NCBI RefSeq assembly: GCF_008710155.1
Contig: NZ_VYPZ01000008.1
Location: 62,001 to 126,000, forward strand
DNA length: 64,000 nt
Direction of reading: 5' to 3'
From: Sphingobium limneticum
GTDB taxonomy: Bacteria; Pseudomonadota; Alphaproteobacteria; Sphingomonadales; Sphingomonadaceae
Shown: piece after piece, positions 52,792-62,192 of the stretch
How the letters are laid out: the number at the start of each line of letters is the position of its first letter
Position numbering within the stretch: position 1 is the stretch's first letter
The notes under the pieces: generated by a model
The model's input: the letters and a program-made list of their open reading frames with translations, nothing else
Told to the model about the DNA's origin: nothing
Databases searched by the model: none
Translations under genes and position numbers: made by a program

Positions 52792-54486
52792 TTAATGATG
52801 CGCCGTGTCGTCGATCACCGGCAGGGTTTCGAACTGGTGGAAGGGCGGCGGGCTGGTCAGGGTCCATTCCAGCGTGGTGGCGCCTTCGCCCCAGGGATTG
52901 CCTTCCGCCTTCTTGCCGGCCGCCAGCGACCAGATCAGGTTGATGAAGAAGATGCCCATGCCGGCGGCCATGATTTCATAGCCATGAGTGGCGACCGAGT
53001 TCCACTTTTCGAACGCGGCCGGATAGTCGGGATAGCGACGCGGCATACCCGACAGACCCAGGAAGTGCATCGGGAAGAACAACAGGTTCACGCCGGCGAA
53101 GAACACCCAGAAGTGCAGGTGGCCTAGGAACTCGTTGTACATCTTGCCCGACATTTTCGGGAACCAGTAATAGAAGCCGGCGAACAGGCCGAACACCGCA
53201 CCCAGCGAGAGCACGTAGTGGAAATGCGCGACGACATAATAGGTGTCGTGCAGCACGTCGTCCACGCCGCCATTGGCCAGCACGACGCCGGTGACGCCGC
53301 CCACGGTGAAGAGGAAGATGAAGCCCAGCGCCCAGACCATCGGGGTCTTGAAGCTGATCGATCCGCCCCAGATGGTGGCGATCCACGAGAAGATCTTGAT
53401 ACCCGTGGGCACGGCGATGACCATCGTCGCCGCGGTGAAATACATCTTCACGTTCACCGACATGCCAGTGGTGAACATGTGGTGCGCCCACACGACGAAG
53501 CCGACGACGCCGATCGCCACCATGGCATAGGCCATGCCGAGATAGCCGAACACAGGCTTGCGGCTGAAGGTCGAGATGATCTGGCTGACGATGCCGAAGC
53601 CCGGCAGGATCATGATGTAGACTTCGGGATGGCCGAAGAACCAGAAGAGATGCTGGTAGAGTTCGGGATCGCCGCCACCGGCCGCGTCGTAAAAGGTGGT
53701 GCCGAAATTGCGGTCGGTCAGCAACATGGTGATCGCGGCGGCCAGAACCGGCAGGGCGAGCAGCAGCAGGAAGGCGGTGACCAGCACCGACCAGACGAAC
53801 AGCGGCATTTTATGCAGGGTCATGCCCGGCGCGCGCATGTTCAGGATGGTGGTGATGAAGTTGATCGCGCCCAGGATCGACGAAGCGCCCGCGATGTGCA
53901 GCGACAGGATCGCCATGTCGACGGCAGGGCCGGCCGACCCGCTGGTCGAGAGCGGGGCATAGACCGTCCAGCCGGTGCCCGCGCCATAGCCGGTGCCGCC
54001 GGGTACGAAGGCCGATCCGAGCAGCAGGGCGAAGGCGGGGATGAGCAGCCAGAAGCTGACATTGTTCATCCGCGGGAAGGCCATGTCCGGCGCGCCGATC
54101 ATGATCGGGACGAACCAGTTGCCAAAACCGCCGATCATGGCGGGCATGACCATGAAGAAGACCATGATCAGACCGTGGGCGGTGATCAGCGCGTTCCACA
54201 GATGATAGGCCTGATCCAGCGACGCAGGCTCGACGCCCAGCAAGCTGTGCTGAATGTTCGCCCAGGTCTGAAGATACTGGATGCCCGGATGCGCCAGTTC
54301 GGCGCGCATCAGGCCGGAAATGGCGCCGCCGATGATGCCCGCGATAATCGCGAAGATCAGGTAGAGGGTGCCGATATCCTTGTGGTTCGTCGACATGAAC
54401 CAGCGCTGGAAAAAGGCCGGCTTGTGATCGGCATCATGATGATCATGGGCATGATCGAGATGATGGTCCGCGGTGATGGTGGTCAT
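52792..54486 (-). CDS. ctaD: cytochrome c oxidase subunit I
   Basis: 564 residues with twelve helices. Heme and copper ligands are in the typical motifs: [36 protein letters not shown] with the His-Tyr pair, [26 protein letters not shown] with the K-channel Lys, and [11 protein letters not shown]. An N-terminal His-rich tail ([14 protein letters not shown]) is extra to most subunits and could bind metals. It follows ctaC by 17 bases. Confidence 0.98.
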   Translation of the reverse strand: MTTITADHHLDHAHDHHDADHKPAFFQRWFMSTNHKDIGTLYLIFAIIAGIIGGAISGLMRAELAHPGIQYLQTWANIQHSLLGVEPASLDQAYHLWNALITAHGLIMVFFMVMPAMIGGFGNWFVPIMIGAPDMAFPRMNNVSFWLLIPAFALLLGSAFVPGGTGYGAGTGWTVYAPLSTSGSAGPAVDMAILSLHIAGASSILGAINFITTILNMRAPGMTLHKMPLFVWSVLVTAFLLLLALPVLAAAITMLLTDRNFGTTFYDAAGGGDPELYQHLFWFFGHPEVYIMILPGFGIVSQIISTFSRKPVFGYLGMAYAMVAIGVVGFVVWAHHMFTTGMSVNVKMYFTAATMVIAVPTGIKIFSWIATIWGGSISFKTPMVWALGFIFLFTVGGVTGVVLANGGVDDVLHDTYYVVAHFHYVLSLGAVFGLFAGFYYWFPKMSGKMYNEFLGHLHFWVFFAGVNLLFFPMHFLGLSGMPRRYPDYPAAFEKWNSVATHGYEIMAAGMGIFFINLIWSLAAGKKAEGNPWGEGATTLEWTLTSPPPFHQFETLPVIDDTAHH

Positions 54487-54503
54487 GACGTTCCTACCCC
54501 TGA

Positions 54504-55511
54504 TCAGATTTTCGCGTCGGCGGCGGGCGCGGCGTCAGCCGTCTTTTCCGCTGCTGCTGCGGTGGCGGGCTTGCCGCCCTGCGAAAGCACCCACTGGTCG
54601 AACTGTTCGGGCGGCAGCGCCTCGATCGCGATGGGCATGAAGCCGTGGCGGGCGCCGCACAGTTCGGAACACTGGCCGTAATAGACGCCCGGCTTGTCGA
54701 TGGTGAAGCTCTTCTCATTGAGGCGGCCGGGGACCGCATCCATCTTCACCCAGAGTGAAGGCACGGCGAAGGCGTGGATCACGTCCGCGCCGGTGATGAT
54801 CAGCTTGATCGGGCGACCGGCAGGCAGGACCAGACGATTGTCGGGCGCGAGCAGATAGGGCTCGCCATTGGCCTTCGCCTTGTCTTCCGGCAGCATGTTG
54901 GACACGAATTCCGGAATGCCGTTGTCGGGATATTCATAGCCCCAATACCATTGATAGCCGGTCACCTTGACGACGACGGCATCCTTGGGCGCGGGCTTAT
55001 ACTGGTCGGCGAGCAGGCCGATGGAGGGCACCGCGACGACCAGCAGGATCACGACCGGAACGACGGTCCAGATCACTTCGATCAGCGTGTTGTGCGACGT
55101 CTTCGACGGGACCGGATTGGCGCTGCGACGGAATTTCCACATCGCATAGATCATCAGGATCAGGACGAAGATCGAGATCGCGAAGATCAGCGGCAGCAAC
55201 ATCACGTCATGCAGCCAGCGCGCGGTGTGGCCGGTGGAGGTGAACTGTTCCTGCAGGGTGATTTCGCCCGGCTTGGGCATGCCGATGCCTTCGGTCGGCT
55301 TCATCCGGGGCGGGGCGGCGACGGTGGCGGCGGGTGCCGCTTGCGCGGCCGGTGCGGTGGCGTTGGCAGCCGATTCGGCCGGTGCGGCGGCATTTTCAGC
55401 AGCCGGCGCGGCAGTTGCCGCATTCTCCTGAGCCAGTGCCGGTCCGTTCGAAACGAGTGTGGGCGCTAAGGCCAACAACCCGGCTAGAACGAGCGATTTC
55501 ACCTTCTTCAT
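54504..55511 (-). CDS. ctaC: cytochrome c oxidase subunit II
   Basis: 335 residues. The signal peptide (to PALA-Q) is followed by a long Ala-rich linker, two membrane helices (about 107-130 and 150-172) and the CuA domain: [29 protein letters not shown] and [14 protein letters not shown]. There is no fused cytochrome c. A short Ala/Lys tail follows. The ATG at 55511 is used because it opens the signal peptide; a longer frame exists upstream. Confidence 0.97.
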   Translation of the reverse strand: MKKVKSLVLAGLLALAPTLVSNGPALAQENAATAAPAAENAAAPAESAANATAPAAQAAPAATVAAPPRMKPTEGIGMPKPGEITLQEQFTSTGHTARWLHDVMLLPLIFAISIFVLILMIYAMWKFRRSANPVPSKTSHNTLIEVIWTVVPVVILLVVAVPSIGLLADQYKPAPKDAVVVKVTGYQWYWGYEYPDNGIPEFVSNMLPEDKAKANGEPYLLAPDNRLVLPAGRPIKLIITGADVIHAFAVPSLWVKMDAVPGRLNEKSFTIDKPGVYYGQCSELCGARHGFMPIAIEALPPEQFDQWVLSQGGKPATAAAAEKTADAAPAADAKI

Positions 55512-55801
55512 AGCGTCTTCTACCCCGTAACCCCTTGGCGCCGCTGCAACGAAGACGCGCATGTCATGCGCTATATAGTCCTCGCCCGTTTCGGTTCTGC
55601 CGCGGCTTATAGGCATGGTTTTCCCCTGCCTCAAGCATGACGGAGCAGATTTTCTTCGCTGTTGCAACGCTTCCCTTGGCCGCCTATTCGGCAAGCTCCG
55701 CGCACAGGGGCGCGATCATGGCGCGCCGGCGCGCGTGCCATGCGAATAAAAACCGACCGGACCGCATGGCACCGGGTCGCACGACATGGATTTATGACGG
55801 C

Positions 55802-56383
55802 ATGACAGACGAGGAAGTATTGGCGGAATTTCGGGCAGCGGGGGCGTTGCTCGAAGGACATTTCATCCTGTCGTCGGGCCGTCGCAGCGCCAATTATCTG
55901 CAATGCGCCCGCGTGCTGATGAATGCCGAGCGCGCCGGCAAATTGGCCCGCGCCACGGTGCAGCAGCTGCCGCGCGAATTGCGGCAGGAGATCGACCTGG
56001 TCGTGTCGCCCGCCATGGGCGGCCTGATCATCGGCCATGAAGTCGGCCGCGCACTGGACAAGGATGCGGTGTTCCTGGAGCGGCCCGAGGGCACGTTCGA
56101 ACTGCGTCGCGGTTTCGCGATCACGCCGGGGCAGAAAGTGCTGATGGTCGAGGACGTGGTCACCACCGGCCTGTCTTCGCGCCAGGCGATCGAAGCGGTC
56201 GAAGCCGAAGGCGGCATCGTCGTCGCCGAAGTCGCATTGGTCGACCGGTCGGCGGGCGAAGTGGATCTGGGCGTGCCCTTCTACCCCCTCGTCTCCATCA
56301 ATTTCCCGGTCTATGAAGCCGATGCGGTGCCGCCCGAACTGGCGGCGGTGCCGGCGATCAAGCCCGGCAGCCGGAAGCAGTAA
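55802..56383 (+). CDS. pyrE: orotate phosphoribosyltransferase
   Basis: 193 residues. The PRPP-binding loop is [20 protein letters not shown], and [13 protein letters not shown] is the orotate site. It makes OMP in pyrimidine synthesis. The ATG at 55802 opens [10 protein letters not shown]; earlier in-frame ATGs (55637 and others) would add unrelated residues. The 290 bases between ctaC and pyrE show no other gene. It leads into pdxJ with a 5-base gap. Confidence 0.95.
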   Translation: MTDEEVLAEFRAAGALLEGHFILSSGRRSANYLQCARVLMNAERAGKLARATVQQLPRELRQEIDLVVSPAMGGLIIGHEVGRALDKDAVFLERPEGTFELRRGFAITPGQKVLMVEDVVTTGLSSRQAIEAVEAEGGIVVAEVALVDRSAGEVDLGVPFYPLVSINFPVYEADAVPPELAAVPAIKPGSRKQ

Positions 56384-56388
56384 GCCTT

Positions 56389-57117
56389 ATGACCACGCCC
56401 CTGCGCCTTGGCGTCAATATCGACCATGTGGCGACCATCCGCAACGCGCGCGGGGGTGAACATCCCGATCCGGTCAAGGCCGCGTTGCTGGCGGTGAAGG
56501 CCGGGGCGGACGGCATCACGGCGCATCTGCGCGAGGATCGCCGCCATATTCGCGACGCCGATATCGCGACGCTGATGGCGGCGCTGACCGTGCCGCTCAA
56601 TCTGGAAATGGCGGCGACGGACGAGATGCTGGACATCGCGCTGCGCTACAAACCGCATGCCGCCTGCATCGTGCCGGAAAAGCGCGAGGAGCGCACGACC
56701 GAGGGCGGGCTGGACGCGGCCGGGCAGTTGGAAGCGCTGACGCCCATCGTCGCGGAGCTGAACGAAGCGGGCATCCGCGTCAGCCTGTTCATCGAGGCCG
56801 ACGCCGCGCAGATCGAGGCCGCGATCAAGCTGGGCGCGCCGGTGGTGGAATTTCATACCGGGGCTTATGCGCATCTGACCGGCGAAGCGCGCGCGACCGA
56901 ATTGCGCCGGATCGCCGACGCCGCCGCGCTGGCGGCCAAGAACGGGATCGAACCCCATGCCGGCCATGGCCTGACCTTCGACAATGTGGCGCCGATCGCC
57001 GCCATCCCGCAGATCGCCGAACTAAATATCGGCCATTTCCTGATCGGCGAGGCGATCTTCGGCGGGCTGGAAGGCGCTATTCGCGAAATGCGGCGGCAGA
57101 TGGATCTGGCGCGGTGA
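56389..57117 (+). CDS. pdxJ: pyridoxine 5'-phosphate synthase
   Basis: 242 residues. Motifs [57 protein letters not shown] and [12 protein letters not shown] are all present. It joins aminoacetone phosphate and deoxyxylulose phosphate to give pyridoxine phosphate. It is in a unit with pyrE. Confidence 0.98.
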   Translation: MTTPLRLGVNIDHVATIRNARGGEHPDPVKAALLAVKAGADGITAHLREDRRHIRDADIATLMAALTVPLNLEMAATDEMLDIALRYKPHAACIVPEKREERTTEGGLDAAGQLEALTPIVAELNEAGIRVSLFIEADAAQIEAAIKLGAPVVEFHTGAYAHLTGEARATELRRIADAAALAAKNGIEPHAGHGLTFDNVAPIAAIPQIAELNIGHFLIGEAIFGGLEGAIREMRRQMDLAR

Positions 57118-57130
57118 GCAGCGCAGGTGG

Positions 57131-57232
57131 TCATCCCAGCGAAGTTGAGGCGAGTCACGTGCCTCGCCCCAAGGACCGCAGGCCTCAAAGGTTCAACTTG
57201 GAGGCACGAAACCCCAGCCTTCGCTGGGGTTA
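57131..57232. repeat. palindromic element in the pdxJ-acpS gap (family E)
   Basis: CCCAGCGAAG at 57135-57144 pairs with CTTCGCTGGG at 57219-57228, and 57212-57228 itself forms CCCCAGC-CTT-GCTGGGG-like stem. Inside, GAGGCGAGTCAC/GTGCCTC pairs again. Confidence 0.7.
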
Positions 57233-57250
57233 CGGCCTGGGGGGGCCGTC

Positions 57251-57652
57251 ATGATCATCGGCCTCGGTTCCGACCTCTGCAATATCGAGCGAATCCAGAA
57301 TTCACTCGATCGCTTCGGTGAGCGGTTCGAGAGCCGCGTCTTCACCGATGTGGAACAAGCCAAGGCACAGCGCCGCCCCTTCACCAAGGCCGGGACGCTG
57401 GCCAAGCGCTTCGCGGCCAAGGAAGCATTCTCCAAGGCGGTCGGCACCGGGTTCAAGGCCGGCGTGTTCATGAAGGATATCGGCGTCGTCAACGCGCCGT
57501 CGGGCGCGCCCACGCTGGCGCTGACCGGCGGGGCGCTCAAGCGGCTGGAATCCCTGGTGCCGGCCGGACATAAGCCGGTCATTCACCTGACGCTCACCGA
57601 CGATCATCCATGGGCGCAGGCCTTCGTCATCATCGAAGCGCTGCCCCTGTGA
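57251..57652 (+). CDS. acpS: holo-[acyl-carrier-protein] synthase
   Basis: 133 residues. [20 protein letters not shown] is the conserved start with the Mg-binding Asp, and [15 protein letters not shown] holds the Glu/Lys pair. It attaches phosphopantetheine to ACP. Its stop overlaps the lepB GTG start by four bases (GTGA). Confidence 0.97.
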   Translation: MIIGLGSDLCNIERIQNSLDRFGERFESRVFTDVEQAKAQRRPFTKAGTLAKRFAAKEAFSKAVGTGFKAGVFMKDIGVVNAPSGAPTLALTGGALKRLESLVPAGHKPVIHLTLTDDHPWAQAFVIIEALPL

Positions 57653-58560
57653 GCGATACTCCCCCAAGCGAAAGCCAGCCCGTGACGGCCATCGACCTGC
57701 CAGAAGACCAGCCCGCCGCCGACCTGCCGCAGGAAAGCAAGGCGCCCGGCGTCAACTGGTTCCACGAATTGAAGAGCATCGTCCTGCTGATCCTGGCGGT
57801 GCTCGCCTTTCACAGCTTCATCGCCAAGCCCTTCTACATTCCATCCGAATCGATGATGCCGGTGCTGCTGACCGGCGACCGGTTGGTGGTGAGCAAATTC
57901 CCCTATGGCTGGTCCTATGTCTCGCCCAGCTTCCACCCCCTGCCCTTCCTGAAGGGGCGGGTGCTGGGTCGCCTGCCCGAACGGGGCGACATCGTCATCG
58001 TGTCCCCCCAAAATCGGCGCGAGGATTATATCAAGCGGGTGATCGGCCTGCCCGGCGACATCATCGAAGTACGCGGCGGGCAGGTGATCCTGAACGGTGT
58101 GGCGATAAAGCAGAAGATGTTGAAGCCCATGCGGCTGGCCGTCGATGGCAATGCCCCCTGCCCGCCGCTGCAATTCCCCGGCGCGCTGGTGACGGACAAG
58201 AATGGCAAGGAATATTGCGAATTGCCGGTGCGGCAGGAAATCCTGCCCAACGGCAAGACCTATGTGACGATCGACATGGGGCCGAGCGCGCTCGACTGGT
58301 ACGGACCGGTGCGGGTGCCGGCCGATCATGTCTTCCTGATGGGGGACAATCGCGACAACAGCGCGGACAGCCGTGCACCGCTGGAGGAAAATGGCCTGGG
58401 CGGGCCGGTGCCGTTCGAGGCGATCGGTGGCCGGGCGGAATTCATCACCTTCAGCCTGGATGGCGACGCAAGCTGGAACCCGATGACATGGCTTCATGCG
58501 TTCCGCAGCGGGCGGGCCGGGAACAGCCTGCGGCCACAAAGCGTTACAGCCCCGGAATAA
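57649..58560 (+). CDS. lepB: signal peptidase I
   Basis: 303 residues starting with GTG at 57649, coupled to acpS. One membrane helix (about 43-58) is followed by the catalytic domain: S68 in [15 protein letters not shown]129 in [12 protein letters not shown] and the box [11 protein letters not shown]. It cuts Sec signal peptides at the periplasmic face. The longer in-frame ATG at 57610 lies inside acpS and is rejected. Confidence 0.97.
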   Translation: MSDTPPSESQPVTAIDLPEDQPAADLPQESKAPGVNWFHELKSIVLLILAVLAFHSFIAKPFYIPSESMMPVLLTGDRLVVSKFPYGWSYVSPSFHPLPFLKGRVLGRLPERGDIVIVSPQNRREDYIKRVIGLPGDIIEVRGGQVILNGVAIKQKMLKPMRLAVDGNAPCPPLQFPGALVTDKNGKEYCELPVRQEILPNGKTYVTIDMGPSALDWYGPVRVPADHVFLMGDNRDNSADSRAPLEENGLGGPVPFEAIGGRAEFITFSLDGDASWNPMTWLHAFRSGRAGNSLRPQSVTAPE

Positions 58561-58581
58561 TCGCAGAAGGGGCACCGGGTT

Positions 58582-59676
58582 TTGAGCGACGCGCACGAGC
58601 ATCATGTGGAATTGCCCGGCCCCAGTGAAGTCCGCAGCCCGTTAGTCAGCCATGAATTGAAGCGCGCCGGCGTGTGGTTCGCGCTGGCCATCGCCGTGGC
58701 ACTGGTCGTGCTGCTGGCGCAACCGTTGATGCTGATCATGGGTGCGCTGGTGCTGGCGACGATGATGGATGGCGGCACGCGGCTGCTCGGCCGCATCCTG
58801 CCGATATCGCGCGGATGGCGGCTGACGATCGTGCTGCTCGGCGCGGTCGCCTTCATGGCCTATACTTTCTACCTGACCGGATCGAGCCTGGCGGCGCAGG
58901 CGCAGGCGATGCGCGCCATTGTCGAGGCGCAGGTGATGCGAATTGGCGGCTGGATGCAGCAATTGGGCATCACGACGACGCCCGACGACCTGAAGGGCCT
59001 GGCGAGCCAAGCGATGAGCAGCATGGGCCGGGTGACGGCGGCAGTCGGCACGGCGGTCGGCGCGATCACCAGCGGCGTCATGATGCTGGTGCTGGCGATC
59101 TTCATCGCGGTGGAGCCGAAACTTTATGAACGTGGCGTCGCCTGGATGCTGCCGATCGACAAGCGCGCCCATTTCTACACCGTTGCCGACAAGATGGGCT
59201 GGACGCTGCGCCGGCTGATGTTCGGGCGGCTGATCGGCATGGCGGTGGAGGGTGTGGGCACCTGGCTGCTGCTGTGGGCCGGTGGCGTGCCGATGGCGGG
59301 GTTGCTGGGCATATTGACCGGCCTGTTCGCCTTCCTGCCCAATATCGGGTCGATCATATCGGGCGCGCTCATCATCATCGTCGGCTTTTCCGGGGGCATG
59401 AATACCGGCCTCTATGCCTTTGGCGTCTATATGGCGGTGCAGATCGTCGACGGCTATCTGATCGTGCCGATGGTGGCGAAGCGCGCCACCGATCTCGCCC
59501 CGGCGCTGGTGCTGGGGGCGCAGATCCTGTTCGGCGCGCTGTTCGGCATCATGGGGCTGTTCCTGGCCGACCCGATCGTCGCGATGATCAAGGTCTATCT
59601 GGAGGAACGGTCCAAGGCGCTTTCGGGCAAGAAGACGCTGATCCAGACCGGATCGGCAGAGACGGGCGGCGCTTAA
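58582..59676 (+). CDS. AI-2E family membrane transporter
   Basis: 364 residues with about eight helices. A typical AI-2E block is LGILTGLFAFLPNIGSIISG followed by GYLIVPMVAKRATDLAPALV and LGAQILFGALFGIMGLFLADP. The family includes TqsA and Na+/H+ antiporters, so the substrate is unknown. It starts with TTG at 58582 with AGAAGGGG upstream, and the last codons overlap a dispersed repeat (59671). Confidence 0.9.
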   Translation: MSDAHEHHVELPGPSEVRSPLVSHELKRAGVWFALAIAVALVVLLAQPLMLIMGALVLATMMDGGTRLLGRILPISRGWRLTIVLLGAVAFMAYTFYLTGSSLAAQAQAMRAIVEAQVMRIGGWMQQLGITTTPDDLKGLASQAMSSMGRVTAAVGTAVGAITSGVMMLVLAIFIAVEPKLYERGVAWMLPIDKRAHFYTVADKMGWTLRRLMFGRLIGMAVEGVGTWLLLWAGGVPMAGLLGILTGLFAFLPNIGSIISGALIIIVGFSGGMNTGLYAFGVYMAVQIVDGYLIVPMVAKRATDLAPALVLGAQILFGALFGIMGLFLADPIVAMIKVYLEERSKALSGKKTLIQTGSAETGGA

Positions 59677-59736
59677 CTTCGCACATGTCCCGCTGATTTC
59701 GACATGATCGAACCCAAGCAGGACATTTTCTGTCGC
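59671..59736. repeat. dispersed repeat, copy 2 of the GCTTAACTTCGCACATG block
   Basis: 59671-59693 is identical to 28951-28973. It is followed by GGACATTTTCTGTCG at about 59721, similar to GGGACATTTTGTTACG after copy 1. The block includes the AI-2E stop codon. Several ACAT-type words (GACAT, GGACAT) recur up to 59785. Confidence 0.7.
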
Positions 59737-59861
59737 GATCGGTCCGTATCGCTCCTTATAGCAATTTGTCCGCCTGTAGGACATTATGGGGAACCGGTTG
59801 CCCCGTCCGGCCATTGGCGTTGTGACAGGGTCTAAAGACCGGCACTGGAGAGGATAGGACC

Positions 59862-60200
59862 ATGACCATGCCATTGGACAAACAGAAGAAGCTGCATTTC
59901 GACCTGACCAATGTCGGGATGCGGGCGCAGGCGACCGCCGTGGGGCTGTTGCAGCTTTGCCTGGAATTGCGCAGCGCGGGTATCCTGGATGAAGGCGCGA
60001 TCGAGCGCATCAAGGGCGCGATCGCCTGCGATATCGAGGTGTCGGCCCCCAGGTCGGTCGCCAATGCCGAATATCGTCGCGACATCAAGGCGCGGCTCGA
60101 CAAGCTGTTCACCGGCGAAGAGAAAATCGGTAGCGCCGATGCGCTGGCCTTTGGCGTCGGCCCGGCGGGCGACGATTCGGTCTGTCAGGGTCACGCCTGA
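59862..60200 (+). CDS. 112-residue hypothetical protein
   Basis: MTMPLDKQKKLHFDLTNVGM starts a helical protein of unknown family with AVGLLQLCLELRSAGILDEG and RRDIKARLDKLFTGEE. No signal peptide or membrane segment. A good ribosome binding site (GGAGAGG) precedes the ATG. It ends at the bidirectional terminator shared with the FKBP gene. Confidence 0.75.
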   Translation: MTMPLDKQKKLHFDLTNVGMRAQATAVGLLQLCLELRSAGILDEGAIERIKGAIACDIEVSAPRSVANAEYRRDIKARLDKLFTGEEKIGSADALAFGVGPAGDDSVCQGHA

Positions 60201-60210
60201 TTCGGGCATG

Positions 60211-60240
60211 AAAAAAGGGGCCGCAAAACGGCCCCTTCTT
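60211..60240. terminator. bidirectional intrinsic terminator
   Basis: AAGGGGCCG-CAAAA-CGGCCCCTT, preceded by A and followed by TCTT. It lies between convergent genes. Confidence 0.85.
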
Positions 60241-60262
60241 CATTCCGGCTTTGCGGCCCGAC

Positions 60263-60838
60263 TCAGTTGCCCGGATGCGGGATAGCGCCCTGCGGCATCC
60301 CGCCCTGCTGCTGCTGCATCTGCTGCTGGATCTGCATCAATTCCGCCTTCGACTTGAAGTCGTGCAGCGTCACGTCGAACACCAGCACCGATCCGGCCGG
60401 GATCGGGCCGGCGGCCTGATCGCCATAGCCAAGCTGCGGCGGAATCCAGAGGCGATACTTGCCGCCCTTCTTCATCTTCTGAAGACCTTCGGAGAAGCCC
60501 GGCACGACGCCGTCGATCGGCATCGGCGCCTGCGGGTTCTCGTCGAACACCGTACCGTCGAGCAACGTGCCCTTATAACCCACCAGCGCCACGTCGGCGG
60601 TGGTCGGGCTGGCACCGGTACCTTCCGAAAGAACCTTATACTGAAGGCCCGATTCGGTGGTCACGACGCCGTCAGCATGGCTGTTCTGCGTCAGGAAGGC
60701 TGCCGGCGAGGACTCGACGCCCTGCTGACCCGCCCAGGCGAGGCCGCCTGCGGCCAGCGCCACGGCGGCAACGCCGATCCAGAGGCGCGTCAAAGACCCC
60801 TTGGCGATAGGACGAAGGGGAACGGCCGTCGTGGACAT
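60263..60838 (-). CDS. FKBP-type peptidyl-prolyl isomerase
   Basis: 191 residues. A membrane or signal helix (about 19-37) is followed by an FKBP domain: GLQYKVLSEGTG, VGYKGTLLDGTVFDEN, MPIDGVVPGFSEGLQKMKKG, YRLWIPPQLGYG and VLVFDVTLHDF. The C-terminus is Gln/Met-rich (QQQMQQQQGGMPQG). It folds proteins in the periplasm. It is in the same orientation as rpsU. Confidence 0.93.
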   Translation of the reverse strand: MSTTAVPLRPIAKGSLTRLWIGVAAVALAAGGLAWAGQQGVESSPAAFLTQNSHADGVVTTESGLQYKVLSEGTGASPTTADVALVGYKGTLLDGTVFDENPQAPMPIDGVVPGFSEGLQKMKKGGKYRLWIPPQLGYGDQAAGPIPAGSVLVFDVTLHDFKSKAELMQIQQQMQQQQGGMPQGAIPHPGN

Positions 60839-60927
60839 GGGCGTTAGCTCGCAATTAAGGGCAGGAAAGCAGCTTCAAGGGAGCGAGGCGGCCGAGGTGA
60901 CATGCACCAAGCCGCCCCGAACGGCGC

Positions 60928-61134
60928 TTACTTCGCGCCGTCGCGCTCGGCGCGCTTGCGCTCCATCTTACGCGCACGACGGACAGCAGCCGCCTTTTCA
61001 CGGGCGCGCTTTTCCGACGGCTTCTCGTAGTGGCGACGCAGCTTCATTTCGCGATACACGCCTTCACGCTGCAGCTTCTTCTTGAGCGCGCGAAGAGCCT
61101 GGTCGACATTGTTGTCGCGAACGATGATCTGCAT
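60928..61134 (-). CDS. rpsU: 30S ribosomal protein S21
   Basis: 68 residues. [20 protein letters not shown] is the S21 start and the basic C-terminus with [24 protein letters not shown] sequence is normal. The ATG at 61134 opens the conserved start. Confidence 0.97.
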   Translation of the reverse strand: MQIIVRDNNVDQALRALKKKLQREGVYREMKLRRHYEKPSEKRAREKAAAVRRARKMERKRAERDGAK

Positions 61135-61359
61135 AAGTCCGTCAATCTCCAATCGAAAACGAGCGGTTCGCCGGGACTTGTCTGTCCATCCCGACGGGCC
61201 GACCGAATAGCAAAGCCAGTGAGTCGTCGCGGGTCACCCCACGCCATGTGGGCGGCGCCCTACCAGCAGGCCCATGCAAATTCAACCCCAAAGGGCCTAA
61301 TCTCGACATTCCAGGCGCCCGGAGCGATAGTGGTGCGATAAAGATACAGGAGGATGCCC

Positions 61360-62118
61360 ATGGCTACAGCTGCCAAACGCCCAGACATGCCCGCCGCCGA
61401 ATGGGAGGCGCGACAGCAACTCGCCGCCTGCTATCGCATCTTCGACCATATGGGCTGGTCGGAACTGATCTACAACCACATCACCCTGCGCGTACCGGGC
61501 GAAGACGGCGCTTTTCTCATCAATCCCTTTGGCCTGGGCTATGACGAGGTGACGGCATCGAACCTGGTGAAAATCGACATAGACGGTCATGTGCTGGACG
61601 GCAGCCCCTACCCGGTCAATCGCGCCGGCTTTACCCAGCATAGCGTGTTCCACCGGCACCTGCCCGACGCCCATTGCATCATCCATACCCATACGACGGC
61701 GGGCATGGCGGTGAGCGCCTGCGCCGAGGGGCTACGCCCGATCAGCTTCTACGCCGCCGCCTTCATCGGGCGAATCGCTCATCATGATTTTGAGGGCGTG
61801 ACGATTCGGCCCGAGGAAGGGGAGCGGCTGATCGCCAATCTGGGCGCGCGGCGGGTGATGCTGCTGCGCAATCATGGCACGCTGGTGATGGCGGGCAGCC
61901 TGCCCGAGGCCTTCCTGACGCATTGGCTGCTGCAACGTGCCTGCGAGATTCAGGTGGCGGCCGGCGCGGCGGGCACGCCGATCGACATTCCGGCCGAGGT
62001 GATCGCTGTGCATCAGCGCGACCTTCACGCCGTGCAATTGCCGGTCGGGCCGGGCGTGCCCGATTTCCAGTCCATGGTGCGGCGAATCGACCGGATCGAC
62101 CCCAGCTGGCGGGAATAA
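61360..62118 (+). CDS. class II aldolase/adducin family protein
   Basis: 252 residues. The zinc site is HTHTTAG and RNHGTLVMAG, with ELIYNHITLRVPG near the start. The family cleaves or forms C-C bonds of sugar phosphates or acts on methylthio compounds; the substrate here is unknown. AGGAGG ends at 61353, abutting the ATG at 61354, so the ATG at 61360 with 6-base spacing is chosen. It is divergent from rpsU. Confidence 0.9.
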   Translation: MATAAKRPDMPAAEWEARQQLAACYRIFDHMGWSELIYNHITLRVPGEDGAFLINPFGLGYDEVTASNLVKIDIDGHVLDGSPYPVNRAGFTQHSVFHRHLPDAHCIIHTHTTAGMAVSACAEGLRPISFYAAAFIGRIAHHDFEGVTIRPEEGERLIANLGARRVMLLRNHGTLVMAGSLPEAFLTHWLLQRACEIQVAAGAAGTPIDIPAEVIAVHQRDLHAVQLPVGPGVPDFQSMVRRIDRIDPSWRE

Positions 62119-62140
62119 GGTTTATGGCAAGGTGCAGCTA

Positions 62141-62157
62141 GGCCTGCGCCGGGGAAA
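62141..62157. repeat. remnant of palindromic repeat family A
   Basis: GGCCTGCGCCGGGGAAA keeps only the end of one arm of the family seen at 9684, 27927 and 44885. Confidence 0.75.
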
Positions 62158-62192
62158 ATAATGCCTCAGGTTCGCATCGTTTTTTGCTGACT

